From the NCBI GenBank assembly GCA_049999805.1, contig JBNGIO010006317.1:711662-774143 (forward strand): DNA of 62,482 nucleotides, read 5' to 3'. The DNA is from Folioceros fuciformis. Its lineage: Eukaryota > Anthocerotophyta > Anthocerotopsida > Anthocerotales. Of the stretch, positions 1-10,509 are shown one piece after another. A model generated the notes under the pieces. It saw nothing but the letters and a program-made list of their open reading frames with translations, was not told where the DNA came from and made no database searches. Position 1 is the first letter of the stretch, and every line of letters begins with the position of its first letter. A program made the position numbers and the translations under genes.

Positions 1-480
1 TGGCTACTACCCTAGACTCAATCTGACAAGCTTGCTCTTCAAGCCTTCCACAGCTATGCCTCAAGGCTAGACTTCTCACTGTCTACCTATGTCTCTCTGT
101 GTATTAGTGTATCACAATATATCCTTAAGACCCTAACACTGGCCTATTTATACTCCACAGCTAAGCCACTACTAAAGCTGGGAATGATACACACCACTCA
201 TCTCAGAGTACTAGTGGTCATTACAACTCCATCCTTCTCATGAGGTTTTGACTAGAACACACATCTTGTTTCCCAAGGCAGCAAGAAGCATACTTGCTTC
301 TTCATCAAGACAACTCTAGATTTAGCTTTCACCTTTCTACTTTTGACTTTCACCTTATTTCACTTGTGTCATTACTTCAGAAGTGAATATGGTAATCTTG
401 GGAGATTAAGTCAATATGGTATTCTTATAAGATTAAGCAGCTGATGGGGTTCCATATATAATTATATAATTCTCGCTACA
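1..480 (-). mobile_element. Possible LTR of a retrotransposon, cut by the window edge
   Basis: Read on the minus strand, this AT-rich block starts with TGTAGCGAGAATTATA at about 480. A good TATA box (GGAGTATAAATAGG) lies near 140-160. TG at the 5' end and an internal TATA box are usual for a plant LTR promoter. The other end lies outside the window, so no second LTR, target-site duplication or primer-binding site can be checked. It could also be a plain AT-rich intergenic promoter. No gag-pol reading frame is visible. Confidence 0.35.
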
Positions 481-723
481 TCAAAATCTAGTAACAAGCA
501 ACTAAAAAAACTTCTATATATGTTGTACTATGGCGTTCATTTTAATTATATACTATCTACTGATGCAGCAAACTGATTTAACATATTCTACGCGACTTGC
601 CCTCATCTACTCACGTTGCTTACTTATATCTTTACATTCATTTAGATTTATGAGAAAAATCGGATAAATATATAAAAAAAAAACTCATCATAGAGAGCCA
701 AATTAGCAAGGTATTGAACCACA

Positions 724-1248
724 ATGGACCTTTCAATTAGCCAGTGGGAAGTAATATTGAATGGTGCCAAATACAATACAAAGACTACAATGAACAAATA
801 TGATGGCAACGAGACACTTAGTTGTAGTATTTGTCTTGAAGAGATTGAAAAGGGAAAAAATAATATAATCAAGATCATTGAATGTGGTCATATTTTCCAC
901 TTTAAGAAATGTCTTGTACCATGGATTAAGAGGAATCGTACGTGTCCGAACTGTAGGGGTGATATATTTTATTCTATTAGTTCTCAAACAATACAACAGG
1001 ATCAAGTATCGTTTCATGAAGGAGTTACATCAATAACCCTCCCCAACGTAACACTATGTCTTCGAGGATTTGGACTCATGCGTGCACCTTTTACTGAATC
1101 TGAGATATCACAAATATCACGAATATGGCTTTTGGATGGCTTCTTGGGTATCCAGTTGGCACATGAAGCACTTACCTTTCAAATTGTTGAAGATGACCCA
1201 CAGCGACGTGAATATACGTACCTAGCGAGTATCTTCTTTGGCTCATAG
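724..1248 (+). CDS. RING-H2 finger protein, probable E3 ubiquitin ligase
   Basis: This is an intronless 174-residue protein. Residues 34-77 form a complete C3H2C3 RING: C34-x2-C37, C54, H56, H59, C63, then C74-P-N-C77. W67 follows C63 as in other RING-H2 proteins that recruit an E2 ubiquitin-conjugating enzyme. No transmembrane segment or PA domain is visible. The C-terminal 90 residues match no domain I know. The gene sits in AT-rich DNA and uses many A/T-ending codons, unlike the GC-rich genes from 3 kb on. The RING call is firm; the substrate and the cell location cannot be told. It could be a member of a lineage-expanded RING family, or one carried by a transposon. Confidence 0.8.
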   Translation: MDLSISQWEVILNGAKYNTKTTMNKYDGNETLSCSICLEEIEKGKNNIIKIIECGHIFHFKKCLVPWIKRNRTCPNCRGDIFYSISSQTIQQDQVSFHEGVTSITLPNVTLCLRGFGLMRAPFTESEISQISRIWLLDGFLGIQLAHEALTFQIVEDDPQRREYTYLASIFFGS

Positions 1249-1712
1249 ACTCACCATGGGCAATGTGATGTGTGTTTCAACCAATGAGTGATGCCTCACT
1301 TGTGAACCTATGTGTATAGATATATGTGAGTCTCAAAATTATGGCTCCTAAGTAAGATGTAGGTGCACGGTTTTTTTCTCATCAACACCTACATGATGTA
1401 ATTTGTTGCTCAATGTGATAACATAGCCCACCATTCATCCAAGAATGCGGTATTGAAATTTGTGCAAGAAGTTGATGGGAGAGGTGAAAGCATGAAGAAG
1501 GGTGTGGATCTTGTTGGACACGGATGACTGCTGCCAATTTTCACGTTGATTTGGTCTAGCTATGTGGAGGTGAAGAACTTCCTTTGTCTAGTTAAGCCTT
1601 TATGCATAGATCATGTGCTAGGTCTACCTTTGCAAGGCTTTTGTTGACTATAGATCCGCAAGTGTATTCTATGAGTCTAACGTTGACAGTTAGAACCAAA
1701 AAATCCTAACAA

Positions 1713-1974
1713 GATGCAGCATCCTATCTTGATTAAATCGATCACCAACTTCTCAAACAATAGTTTTGTTTTGCAAAGCACCCCTTTTTTCTTTCTCATC
1801 AAGCACCCTATGTCACTTGATCCACATCAAAGGAAAGTTCATGATGCAGCATCCTGTCTTGATTAAATCGATCACGAACTTCTCAAACAATAATTTTGTT
1901 TGGCAAAGCACCCCTTTTTTCTGTCTCATCAAACACCCTATGTCACTTGATCCACATCAAAGGAAAGTTCATGA
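1713..1974. repeat. 130-bp direct tandem duplication
   Basis: Two adjacent copies, about 1713-1842 and 1843-1972, start with gatgcagcatcct and end with ggaaagttcatga. They differ at only a few positions, so the duplication is fairly recent. No coding role is visible. Confidence 0.9.
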
Positions 1975-2099
1975 CAGCGCTAGCTTCTGCTGTTAGTAGG
2001 GTTACAAAGGGTAGGACAGGGACCTAATGAAGGTCACCCCTCCTATTATCTACCCTATCCTAATACAAACTAGATGCAACTTCTCAAATTTGAAACGAA

Positions 2100-2490
2100 T
2101 GAAGAACCTTAATAGATCCCTTATAGAGAGCCTCAATCAATCTCATACAAAAGAACCTCAATCGATCCCATGTAAAGAGCCTCACTCGATCTCATATAAA
2201 GAGCCTCAGTCGATCCTATATATATAAAGAGCCTCAATCCTCAGTCAATCCCATATAAAGAGCCTCAATCCTCAATCCTCAATCGATCCCATATTAATAG
2301 CCTTAATCCTAGAGTTTCTATCGATCCCATATAAATAACATTAATCTTTAATCGATCCCATTTAAAGAGCCTTAATCGATCCCATATAAATAACCTTAAT
2401 CCTTAGTCAATCCTATATAAAGAGTCTTAATCGATCCCATATATGTAGCCTTAATCCTTAGTCGATCCCATATAAAGAGCCTCAATCAAT
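2100..2490. repeat. Degenerate minisatellite, unit about 22-27 bp
   Basis: Many imperfect copies of a unit containing tcaatcgatcccatataaa and aagagcct follow each other, with small insertions between copies. The array is AT-rich and non-coding. A short open frame across its first part (2027-2227) is only a translation of the repeat. Confidence 0.9.
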
Positions 2491-3189
2491 AAAGGATCTC
2501 CTTGAGCATAAGTGACAACGACTCTACAACATCTCTCCCAAGAGCTAGCCTCCAATTCCTACTCTTTCAGTGGGGCTGATGTATATTGTCAATTGTTGAG
2601 GAACTGACTTGGTTCACAAAGCTGCCAAGTTTTGCTTGTTTTGACGATCTGTTGCCAAATCTTTCAAGCGTAGGCAACAGAAGTCCGTGCTTGTCGGTGT
2701 GTAGGTGTGCCAGTGTGTGGGGTATCAGCAAGATGTAAGGGCTGTAATAGTACTTGAGTATTGAGTGAAAAACTAAGACAAGAAAGATTTCTCGACCCAG
2801 AATCGTGGTGGACTCGGGCAAGGGTTTTGTGGTGCACAATGTCTCATTCCAGGCACGCATGGGCTTGTTTGAACCACACCGACGATGCCTACAAGCACAA
2901 AAAATGCCACGATTTTTAGGCACGAGAGGGAATGAGATCTTGAGCTAAAACCAAAGTGCCATGTTTATCCCCAGCAATTCTACACCGAGTGATCAATGTG
3001 ATGATGAGCTGTGTAGCTTCAAATCCAGTTCACTCTTAACCGCTGAAGTCGCAAAGTCGTAAACGACGGTTCATGAATCACAAGTGGATCTCGCAATGGC
3101 AATCGTGGCTACCGCATGCTGTGACAAGAATGCTTACGACGTGACCTGCATGTCCTGCACGGAAGTAACAGTGGCTCTCGGCAGCACCT

Positions 3190-3233
3190 GTGCTTTAGCT
3201 GGGAGTCCGCCATGAGGCTCCCAGTTAAAGCAC
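3190..3233. repeat. Inverted repeat / hairpin upstream of the lipase gene
   Basis: Arms of 16 bases, 3190-3205 and 3218-3233, pair fully except for one G-T position, which would be G-U in RNA. The loop is 12 bases. It lies about 120 bp before the lipase start codon, so it may be in the 5' leader. It is too short for a plant microRNA precursor. Its function is unknown. Confidence 0.7.
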
Positions 3234-3353
3234 TGCTTTACCCGGATAGCGGTGGAGCTGGCGTACTCTACGAAACCTGCACCCGACTTGTTCCAGCTGC
3301 CTGCCTTCACAAGGAAGAAAGGTGTGGCCAGCTAGCAAGCGAGGAGAGCGGAT

Positions 3354-4979
3354 ATGCCTGAGTATAACGAGCACGCCGAGGGAATGAAGTCCTCAAGCCA
3401 TACTGAGGGAATGAAGCTTCCAAGCTTTATGTCTCCAGAGGAGGAGACATTCTTCAGAGAGGCCAAGGTTCCAGTTCGGCTGGCCGCAGCTGCGTATTCT
3501 GCATCGATATCCGATGACAAGCACACTCTGCCTTTCATCGCTGGTAGCAGTACGGTGATGCCAGTGAGCCAGCTGCTGAAGCCGTATCTCCATCTTCAAG
3601 GCGACTCGATGCAAGATATAATGGTGCATGTGGTTGTCATGCCCGTGAAACTGTCAAAAGACGCTAAAGGCGAAGGCCGAACCCGTCCGAAGAAAGTGGT
3701 CTGGGATCTGGCCTTGGTTTACCGGGGCACGCAACCTTACAATGTCTCCAACTGGATCACCGACTTCACCTTCGACCAGGAGCAGGTGGACGACTACATC
3801 TTGAGGCACACGGACCCTAAGCAGCAGAAGATGGTTCTCGCGCACCGAGGCTTCCTCAGAGCATTCAGGAGCATCCATCCGCGGCCGGCTACTGATGGCC
3901 ATTCGGACCTCAGGGTGAGCAGCGTGGTGGATAGCTTGAAAGAGGAGGTGGAGGCGACTTTCGCCAGGCGTCATAGCTGCAAGCACGGGCCTTCCAGCCA
4001 CCAGGATCCCGATCGCCAAAAGGACAGAGCCCGAATGCTGAGGCGTCAGGACGTTCTGCGCGAGGGACTGAGGGGATCTCCTAGGCGAATTTTGTGCATC
4101 GGGCACAGTCTTGGGGGAGCCTTGGCCACTCTGGGAGCTGCCTGGTGCTCCACTACCTTGGTCGAGGAGGAAGCTTTCAGGCATTCTACGGTTCACTGCA
4201 TCACGATCGGGTCTCCCAGGGTTGGAAACGGCGTGTTTGCAGAGGCTTGGGAGGACTTGCTCCTAGGAGGCAAGACCAGGAAAGGGTTCCATGACGGGCA
4301 CGGCACTGGCACTGGCACTGAGAGCTTGACATACCGGATTGTGAACGCCATGGATCCCGTCCCAAGCTCCCCACCTTCTAAGATCATGTTCTACGACTAC
4401 AAGCATGTTGGAAAGGAGGTTTACTTGGAGAGGCAGGTGGAGGACTGGAGTGTGAACGTCATTCCACACGTCGACACCGACCGGCCGTGGCAGAATACTG
4501 GTTCTGTGACTGATCACATGCAGTGGCACTACACTGCTGCGATGGTTGCAGCAGAAACGTTGGCATCCCAGCGCAAGAAAGCTGACAGGGGGGGACCCCG
4601 CACCTGGTATTCTCGGTTCAAGAAGCAGTTGGATTTGTGGGCCGTATGGAAGATGTTTGTGCACGTTTTGCAACTGGATCTTTCGTTGCGAGAACATTTG
4701 TGGTTGCTGTGTTTGTCGTGGGGGCTTGTCATCGTACTGATTTCTTTGACATCGTTCTGTTGGCTCGCCTTATTCTGCATCATGACCTTCCTCCTTCCAG
4801 CGGTTTCGTTTTGTGTTGTGTTGGACTTCGCTGTGCGTCCATTACTGTTACCATTGGATCTGCTTTTTCCATCCAAGGAACCACGTCCTCCGAACTTCAA
4901 GTTGAGCAACTTAAGCCTTGCCGTCCTGTCACCGGTTGTAATGGTGATCACCTACGTGGCTGCTTGGGTTGGTATGTAA
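3354..4979 (+). CDS. Class 3 (fungal-type) lipase, membrane-anchored
   Basis: This is an intronless 541-residue alpha/beta-hydrolase of the lipase class 3 family, which hydrolyses ester bonds of acylglycerols. The YRGT oxyanion-loop segment is at about 123-126. The nucleophile elbow GHSLGG has Ser252. The catalytic Asp is D334 in NAMDPVP, and the His is in TDHMQWH (H388 or H392). After the catalytic domain, residues about 455-510 hold two or three hydrophobic segments and the C-terminus a further one, so the protein is probably fixed in a membrane. The N-terminus has a short internal repeat (two EGMK units). Other in-frame starts exist but the first ATG gives a full domain. It could be a diacylglycerol lipase-like enzyme; the exact substrate cannot be read from sequence. 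Confidence 0.88.
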   Translation: MPEYNEHAEGMKSSSHTEGMKLPSFMSPEEETFFREAKVPVRLAAAAYSASISDDKHTLPFIAGSSTVMPVSQLLKPYLHLQGDSMQDIMVHVVVMPVKLSKDAKGEGRTRPKKVVWDLALVYRGTQPYNVSNWITDFTFDQEQVDDYILRHTDPKQQKMVLAHRGFLRAFRSIHPRPATDGHSDLRVSSVVDSLKEEVEATFARRHSCKHGPSSHQDPDRQKDRARMLRRQDVLREGLRGSPRRILCIGHSLGGALATLGAAWCSTTLVEEEAFRHSTVHCITIGSPRVGNGVFAEAWEDLLLGGKTRKGFHDGHGTGTGTESLTYRIVNAMDPVPSSPPSKIMFYDYKHVGKEVYLERQVEDWSVNVIPHVDTDRPWQNTGSVTDHMQWHYTAAMVAAETLASQRKKADRGGPRTWYSRFKKQLDLWAVWKMFVHVLQLDLSLREHLWLLCLSWGLVIVLISLTSFCWLALFCIMTFLLPAVSFCVVLDFAVRPLLLPLDLLFPSKEPRPPNFKLSNLSLAVLSPVVMVITYVAAWVGM

Positions 4980-6111
4980 TCTGATGCATAAGGTCATCGA
5001 GCTTTGCTGAACACTGGAGCTCGTGTCTACACATTGAGCTCTAGACTGTTGATAATGTGGAATCAAGCTCTGCTGCTCCTCATAGAGTTAAACTACCTTG
5101 CTGCCCATGTAGAATACAGCTGTGCTGTTACTCCTTCCATTTTCAAGCGCTTCCTCATTTTCATGCATCCAGCTGCGGTGCCCTCATGGATCATCCAGCC
5201 CCGTTTGTGCCTCTCTGCCGCTGCTCATGGCCGTAAAGCACATCCTTCGTTTTCGTAATGGAAAGCTTTACTCAATGGATGGAAGCCAGAGGTCGGTACT
5301 TACAAGGACGTTCTCCAGCACGGGGATGCCAACAACTGCGGGACTCAAACACAGGTGATGGTGGCAAGAATCATGGAATCATGACCAACAGCCGAGAACC
5401 TAGGTCACCAGGAGAGGAAGTGTGAACTCTCGAGTGAGAGATTGTAGAGAAATTCGATTGCGCTATTGGAAAGCCGAGCAATTTGAGCACATGTCGGAAA
5501 GGGACTCGTAGTACTGGCCCTCTACGAAGAGCTGCGATCCAACTCTAGCTGTGCTTGGAGGAGATCGTCGAGAGCGGATTTGGGTAGGGGCCTCTGGAAT
5601 TTTGGAAAAGTCTTCATGGAGCCAGAAGCTAGGGCTGACGGGTGGAAGCGGGGGATATAGGAGGCCAGGGGAGAAGGACCTTTCGGTCGCGAGGGAGAAG
5701 GAAAAAGCCAGGGCACAGGGAGTGGGGATGGAGGACGTAAAAGTAGATCGAGGATATCCGGCATTGAGATGACAGGGTTCTCGGGGACAAGTCATAAGCA
5801 TCAGCAAGTGATCGACATTCTGAGAAGGGATCGACATCCTGGGAAATGAGAACAGGAGGTAAAGGTAGGATATAAGATGCTAAGGGGATGGCCAACCTGG
5901 AGAGGGCATCCCTGAGGCCGAGGCAGGACCGAGGCCTGGTGAGAGATCTGAGAGGATTGATCGAAATAAGGAGGCGAAGCGGATCGGGGTGCAGAGGTAG
6001 GGTCGCGTGGGGCTGCAGGGCTGCTGTCCGGGGAGGTTAATCTCATCAAACCATACTTTATTCTTCAAACCTTTCTCTGTGAACAAAATTTGGAAGAGAA
6101 AAGCAATATGG
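4980..6111. other. Region between convergent lipase and F-box genes
   Basis: It should contain the 3' ends of both neighbouring transcripts. Several overlapping open frames of 60-125 codons occur on both strands between 5.0 and 6.0 kb, but none has a recognisable domain. I see no repeat and no RNA gene. Confidence 0.5.
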
Positions 6112-7623
6112 TCAACATTGGACATTGAGAGCTCTAGGCTCAAAGAGTATGAGCTGTCTGGTCCTCGGGGTCCTGAAACTACAGAACAAGGTGTCCCACT
6201 TAGCAGTGGGAATGTGGAAAGCATCCACCCGCTGCACACTTCTGCAGGGGCCAAGGAATTCCAGAGAAACCCATATGTGATCTCCCGCCAGGCCCACCTG
6301 ATCATCCCACCAGTTATCATCGAGCGTCCAGCCTTGGTAGTCAGTTTCTGGAGGCTCCATGGACACGGGCAGGATGGAAGGAGGACCCCAAGCAGACAAG
6401 TCTCGCACAAGCTTGCTGATCCCCAGCATCCGATGACGATCCGCAGCCTGGTACTGGACAGCCATATACACATCTCCCTTGTGCTCACACAAAAGAAGAC
6501 ACTGAACCAGGTGGAACGGCTCCGAATGGTGTATGCCTTCGGCCAATGGAACGGGAGGAAACCCTGCGCGGGCTTCCGCGAGCCGTTTCCCCTCGAGGTC
6601 GTAGATAAGTAAAATACCTGACAAATGATGGCCGTAAATGAGGTCGTTGGAGCCCACAGTCCAGATCCAGCCCTGCACGATGTCCAGCGCGCTGTGATGA
6701 TCCCAGCGTCCACGAACCCAAGCTCCAGTCTTGGACGAGTAGATAGCCAGCGCCCAGCGCCGGTGCACGTCTACATGGTCCAAAAAACTAGCGAGAACCG
6801 CAATCACCTTGAAGTGGGTAGGAGAGTCAGGATCCACCATGAGGAACGGCATACCAACCCTCAGAAAGTAGAATGAGCGGCCGTCAGGACTGTGGAAGTC
6901 AGGCACCATCGCCCAGGATCTCGTAAACGGGTTAATCACATGCAGCCCTGTGGCCTGTCCCGTAAGAACCATGATGAGCCCGTCCTGCGAGAAGCGAACA
7001 TCCGGCAAGTCCCCAAGCGAGGCTGGAGGTCGCAGCAGGTTCTCCGGGCAGAATGAGAGATCGAGGGGGCTGCTCCTCACGTCCCGCGTCATCCCCGAAA
7101 GTGCCCTGGTCTGATTGAGTAGCCCTGCTGCTCGCAATTCCGTGACGGGGCTATCCTCCACCGGTGAGCCCCTCCTGGAGTGAACCCGACTGTAGGAAAA
7201 CGCCAAGATGACAGGACATGAAGATTCTGGGAGGGACGGAGGAATGGCATGTCGCAGACGCTTCCAATTCTCTGTCAGCCTGTTCTTCCACTTGCTGGAC
7301 ACAGCGAGGATTCGCAACTGTGCCTGCAAAGGACAACTGAGGAACACCTGCTCCAAAACCTCTTCCGGAAGATTAGCTGCGACCTCAGGAAGAAGCTCCT
7401 CCTCCCCATCAGCGCCCGGATTCGCGACGTCTCCACTCAACGCTCCCTGAATCCGGTAAAGATCAATACTGGACCTCTGGCCCTGGCGGGGGCAAGCAGC
7501 TGAGGGCCTGTCTAGACTCGAGAGTCGAACATCGCCACCCGTATCGAATACGGGCGACGGAGTCTCAAACTTGGGCTCCGAATCCCTCACTCGCTGCATT
7601 GCGCTCCTGCGATGCTCGAGCAC
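6112..7623 (-). CDS. F-box protein with FBA/kelch-like C-terminal region
   Basis: This is an intronless 503-residue protein. Residues about 83-120 form an F-box (ANLPEEVLEQVF, then the conserved WKNRL), which would bind SKP1 in an SCF ubiquitin ligase. The rest holds beta-propeller-like segments such as VINPFTRSWAMVP, typical of plant F-box proteins whose C-terminal half binds the substrate. The N-terminal 80 residues look disordered. The first ATG is at 7623; a second Met at codon 9 is also possible. Many plant F-box genes of this type are intronless and lineage-specific. The substrate is unknown. Confidence 0.82.
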   Translation of the reverse strand: MLEHRRSAMQRVRDSEPKFETPSPVFDTGGDVRLSSLDRPSAACPRQGQRSSIDLYRIQGALSGDVANPGADGEEELLPEVAANLPEEVLEQVFLSCPLQAQLRILAVSSKWKNRLTENWKRLRHAIPPSLPESSCPVILAFSYSRVHSRRGSPVEDSPVTELRAAGLLNQTRALSGMTRDVRSSPLDLSFCPENLLRPPASLGDLPDVRFSQDGLIMVLTGQATGLHVINPFTRSWAMVPDFHSPDGRSFYFLRVGMPFLMVDPDSPTHFKVIAVLASFLDHVDVHRRWALAIYSSKTGAWVRGRWDHHSALDIVQGWIWTVGSNDLIYGHHLSGILLIYDLEGKRLAEARAGFPPVPLAEGIHHSEPFHLVQCLLLCEHKGDVYMAVQYQAADRHRMLGISKLVRDLSAWGPPSILPVSMEPPETDYQGWTLDDNWWDDQVGLAGDHIWVSLEFLGPCRSVQRVDAFHIPTAKWDTLFCSFRTPRTRQLILFEPRALNVQC

Positions 7624-8780
7624 AGAAAAACCTGGATTCAGAAAAGATCCTTTGCTAGATTGATGAGCAAGTCCTTCCAGCTCCAGCTAGCGGGATTTTA
7701 ACATCTACAACTCAAGACAGAACTCCCTTCACTGCGACAAGCCGCGACCAAGCTACTGCACGCACCTCGCTGCAAGCTCCTACTCAGCAGAAACACACAC
7801 ATTGGGACGCGCAGGACAGACACCACAGAAGCGCAAGCCGCTGTCGGAAGCGACGCTAACCTAGAGCCTTCCAGCTACGGAAGGCAGGAAGCGGAGACCT
7901 GGGCCGGCGCGATCAATTCCCCTCATTGGAGAAAGGCAGGGCAGGGCAAGGCAAGGTAGCGAATGCAGCTTGGGAGGGAGGCGGACCCGGCTGGGTAGAG
8001 TTGCTTCACAGCCAGTAAACAGAAAGAAAAGATGCGCGGGACGAACAGGACGAGCGCGGCAAGATGGTGAACCTCGAAGAGAGAAGCGCCCTCAACTTGA
8101 AGCACCCGCAACCCACCATGCTGGCAGACGCACGGACCTGCAACAACAGCAGTAACAGTAAAAGCAGCAGCAGCAGGGCTCGCTCTAGGGCTGTCAGACG
8201 CAAGGTACAGCCATGGAGCTCGCCGATCGGCAGCAGGCCGTGGCCTCAGGTTCCAAGGACGGTGGCGCTGCCGCGGGAAGGACGACCAGGTAGATAGCAA
8301 GCTTGCTGCTGGCACCCAAATTAATCTCCCGCAAACCTCCCGCTTGGTCTCCACTCTCCCACTTTACAGCCCTAAAAATGAGCAAAACAAAAAGCGACGG
8401 CAGGTGCCCCTCTCTCCCGCGCGACCTCTCTCTCTCTCTTCTTCACCCCCATTCCCCTCCCCGTCGCCCTCTACCCGGCAGGGGCCCAGGGCAGATTCGC
8501 CTCAATCTGCCTTAATTGAGCGACATTGAGCGGGGACGTCAGAGTCTGACGGCCCCGGTGGTAGCTGGAGCGTGCCCAGCAGCAGCTGCTGACAATGCAT
8601 GCGCATGGCCTGCCGTGCGGCTCGTCTTGCAATCCCAGCTCCAGCACCCAGCGCGGGGGGCCTGGAGCCAGAGCGACTTGTTCCTTCGCATTTGCAACCC
8701 CGTCTCCGTCTCTTCTCGCCTGGATCAGGCCCAGGTCCCTGCCATACCTCATCCTGTCCCTCACCCAGCCTCACCACACC

Positions 8781-8916
8781 GTTCATTCTTTGGCTTGTCC
8801 TGCCCGTCCGCGGCTGCTCGCCCTCGAACAAACGCTAACCTCGAAGGCCGTTCATTCTTTGGCTTGTCCTGCCCGTCCGCGGCTGCTCGCCCTCGAACAA
8901 ACGCTAACCTCGAAGG
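8781..8916. repeat. Near-perfect 69-bp tandem duplication
   Basis: Two adjacent copies begin gttcattctttggcttgtcc at 8781 and 8850. I see no mismatch between them until the last bases. The identity points to a recent event or an assembly duplication. Confidence 0.92.
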
Positions 8917-9339
8917 GTTTGTTTAACTCCCGGCTCGGTTAAGAATAACTAGGGGTTGTCACTGTCAAACCGGTGTGCCACCCAAGCGGAAGAAACTAGG
9001 CATATTGTTGCGTTGAGAACGAACCAAGCCTCCGTACATAATCTCCTGGGGCATATATCTTTTTAGGTTGTAGTCTGTAGATGTCAGATGCAACTACATA
9101 CAGACGTATTTTGCTTCTCGAGTATAACTTAACTTAAAAATTATCTTATAATTAGTACATATTTATATTAAAATAATTGACTATAGTGATCTTGATGCAT
9201 GTTATTCTGATACGCATGTATATTATCATGTGATTTATTCTTTCTGTACAGATTACGTACCTTAGCGCGCATGATGCATATCAGATTACGTAGTGTGCAT
9301 AATGCATATCACATAACATGCATGACAGGACAACATGAC

Positions 9340-9700
9340 GTGTGCATGATCGAATTGCAAACCACGTCGCGTGCATGATCGGATTGCTCAAACCACATAG
9401 CGTGCATGATCGGATTGCTCAAACCACGTAGCGTGCATGATCGGATTGCTCAGACCACGTAGCGTGCATGATCCGATTGCAAGCCACGTAACATGCATGA
9501 TCCTATTGCAAACCACGTAACGTGCATGATCCAATTATAAACCACGTAGCGTGCATGATCTGATTGCAAAACCATGTAATGTGCATGATCTGATTGCAAA
9601 CCACGTAACATGCATGATCCAATCGCAAACCACGTAACATGCATGTCCAATCGCAAACCACGTAGCGTGCATGATCTGATTGCAAAACACATAGCGTGCA
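9340..9700. repeat. Minisatellite, unit about 28-31 bp, roughly 12 copies
   Basis: Copies contain gtgcatgatc(c/g/t)gattgca followed by aaaccacgta(g/a)c. Each unit brings together a CATG-centred element (often TGCATG, the RY/Sph core) and an ACGT core, both of which plant transcription factors can bind. Earlier flanking DNA (9255-9330) has decayed copies. No gene is adjacent within 1 kb. Confidence 0.92.
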
Positions 9701-9927
9701 AGATGCACAACACTTAGCCTTTGCAATAACTAATCAATAGCAAAGTACATAACAATAGTTGGTTCGTCGGCACTTCAAGTATTCTTTACTGTTTTACTTT
9801 TGACAGACCTTCAAAAGTCAAAGGCCAGTAATCGAAAATCAACAACAATGTCCTTTCCATAGTTCTTCTTATCTCAACCCATCATCAAGGCGCATGAGCA
9901 AAAAACAATGTATAATCCAGACGGTTT

Positions 9928-9962
9928 TATATATATATATATATATTAAATAATATATTAAA
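9928..9962. repeat. TA dinucleotide microsatellite
   Basis: A run of TA units followed by an ATTAAATAATATATT tract. It is a simple repeat with no other content. Confidence 0.9.
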
Positions 9963-10509
9963 ATATACTCAATCCTCCATCAGAACTGGGCTCGTCTCTT
10001 CCTCTCATGGCGTTTGGGAGCTCCTTCCTTCTTCCATGGTGTTTGGGGAGCTGCTTTAGGCACCTGGGCATCGTCGGGTCCTTCCGGATGTATCTTTTCT
10101 TTATTATTTATTAAACGAAAATGTCTAAGTACGTAACATTATCCTGTCGGGTGGTTGTATGCGAGATGAGCGCAGAGTGTGCAATGTTGGTTCTCCTTGG
10201 GTTGGTAGGTAGGTAGATGGGCTCACCAGACTCGCACCATGTCTCTCTCGGCCCGCCCATCTTGGAATCAAGTTGCATGTGGGATTGGAGGAGCGGAGGT
10301 CTGGGGTCCCGGCTGCAACTTGCCAGCGCCAGCTTGAAGGCACTGGCGTTTGTACAAAGGTATTTTGTGTACGTGAGCTTGGGGAGGTGAGGTGCGGGGC
10401 CGCACAGGGAGGGAGTCGGGAGCAAGGGCACAGCGAAGCAGAGTCTGTGAGATACATACAGTCTGGAAGCGATCGAACAGTCACGTCGCCATCAGGGCCC
10501 TCAGCTAGC

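Larger units (their letters stand above)
1249..3353. other. Intergenic stretch with tandem repeats, no gene recognised
   Basis: After the RING gene the sequence is AT-rich to about 2.5 kb, with two tandem-repeat blocks listed separately, then becomes more GC-rich toward the lipase gene. Short open frames exist (for example 2567-2923 minus) but none shows a domain or a convincing codon bias. Confidence 0.6.

Noticed and set aside
2100-2490. CRISPR-like array
   Set aside because: Units are directly adjacent without unique spacers and are imperfect; this is a plant minisatellite.
5463-6049. Overlapping minus-strand frames downstream of the F-box gene
   Set aside because: They are Pro/Ser-rich translations without a domain, in the expected 3' region of two convergent genes.
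8516-8926. Open frame with a duplicated FFGLSCPSAAARP segment
   Set aside because: The repeat is the 69-bp DNA duplication read through; there is no domain and the same duplication is open in another frame.
9450-9713. Minus-strand open frames with repeats of HARYVV / MLRGLQ
   Set aside because: They are translations of the minisatellite, not a repeat protein.
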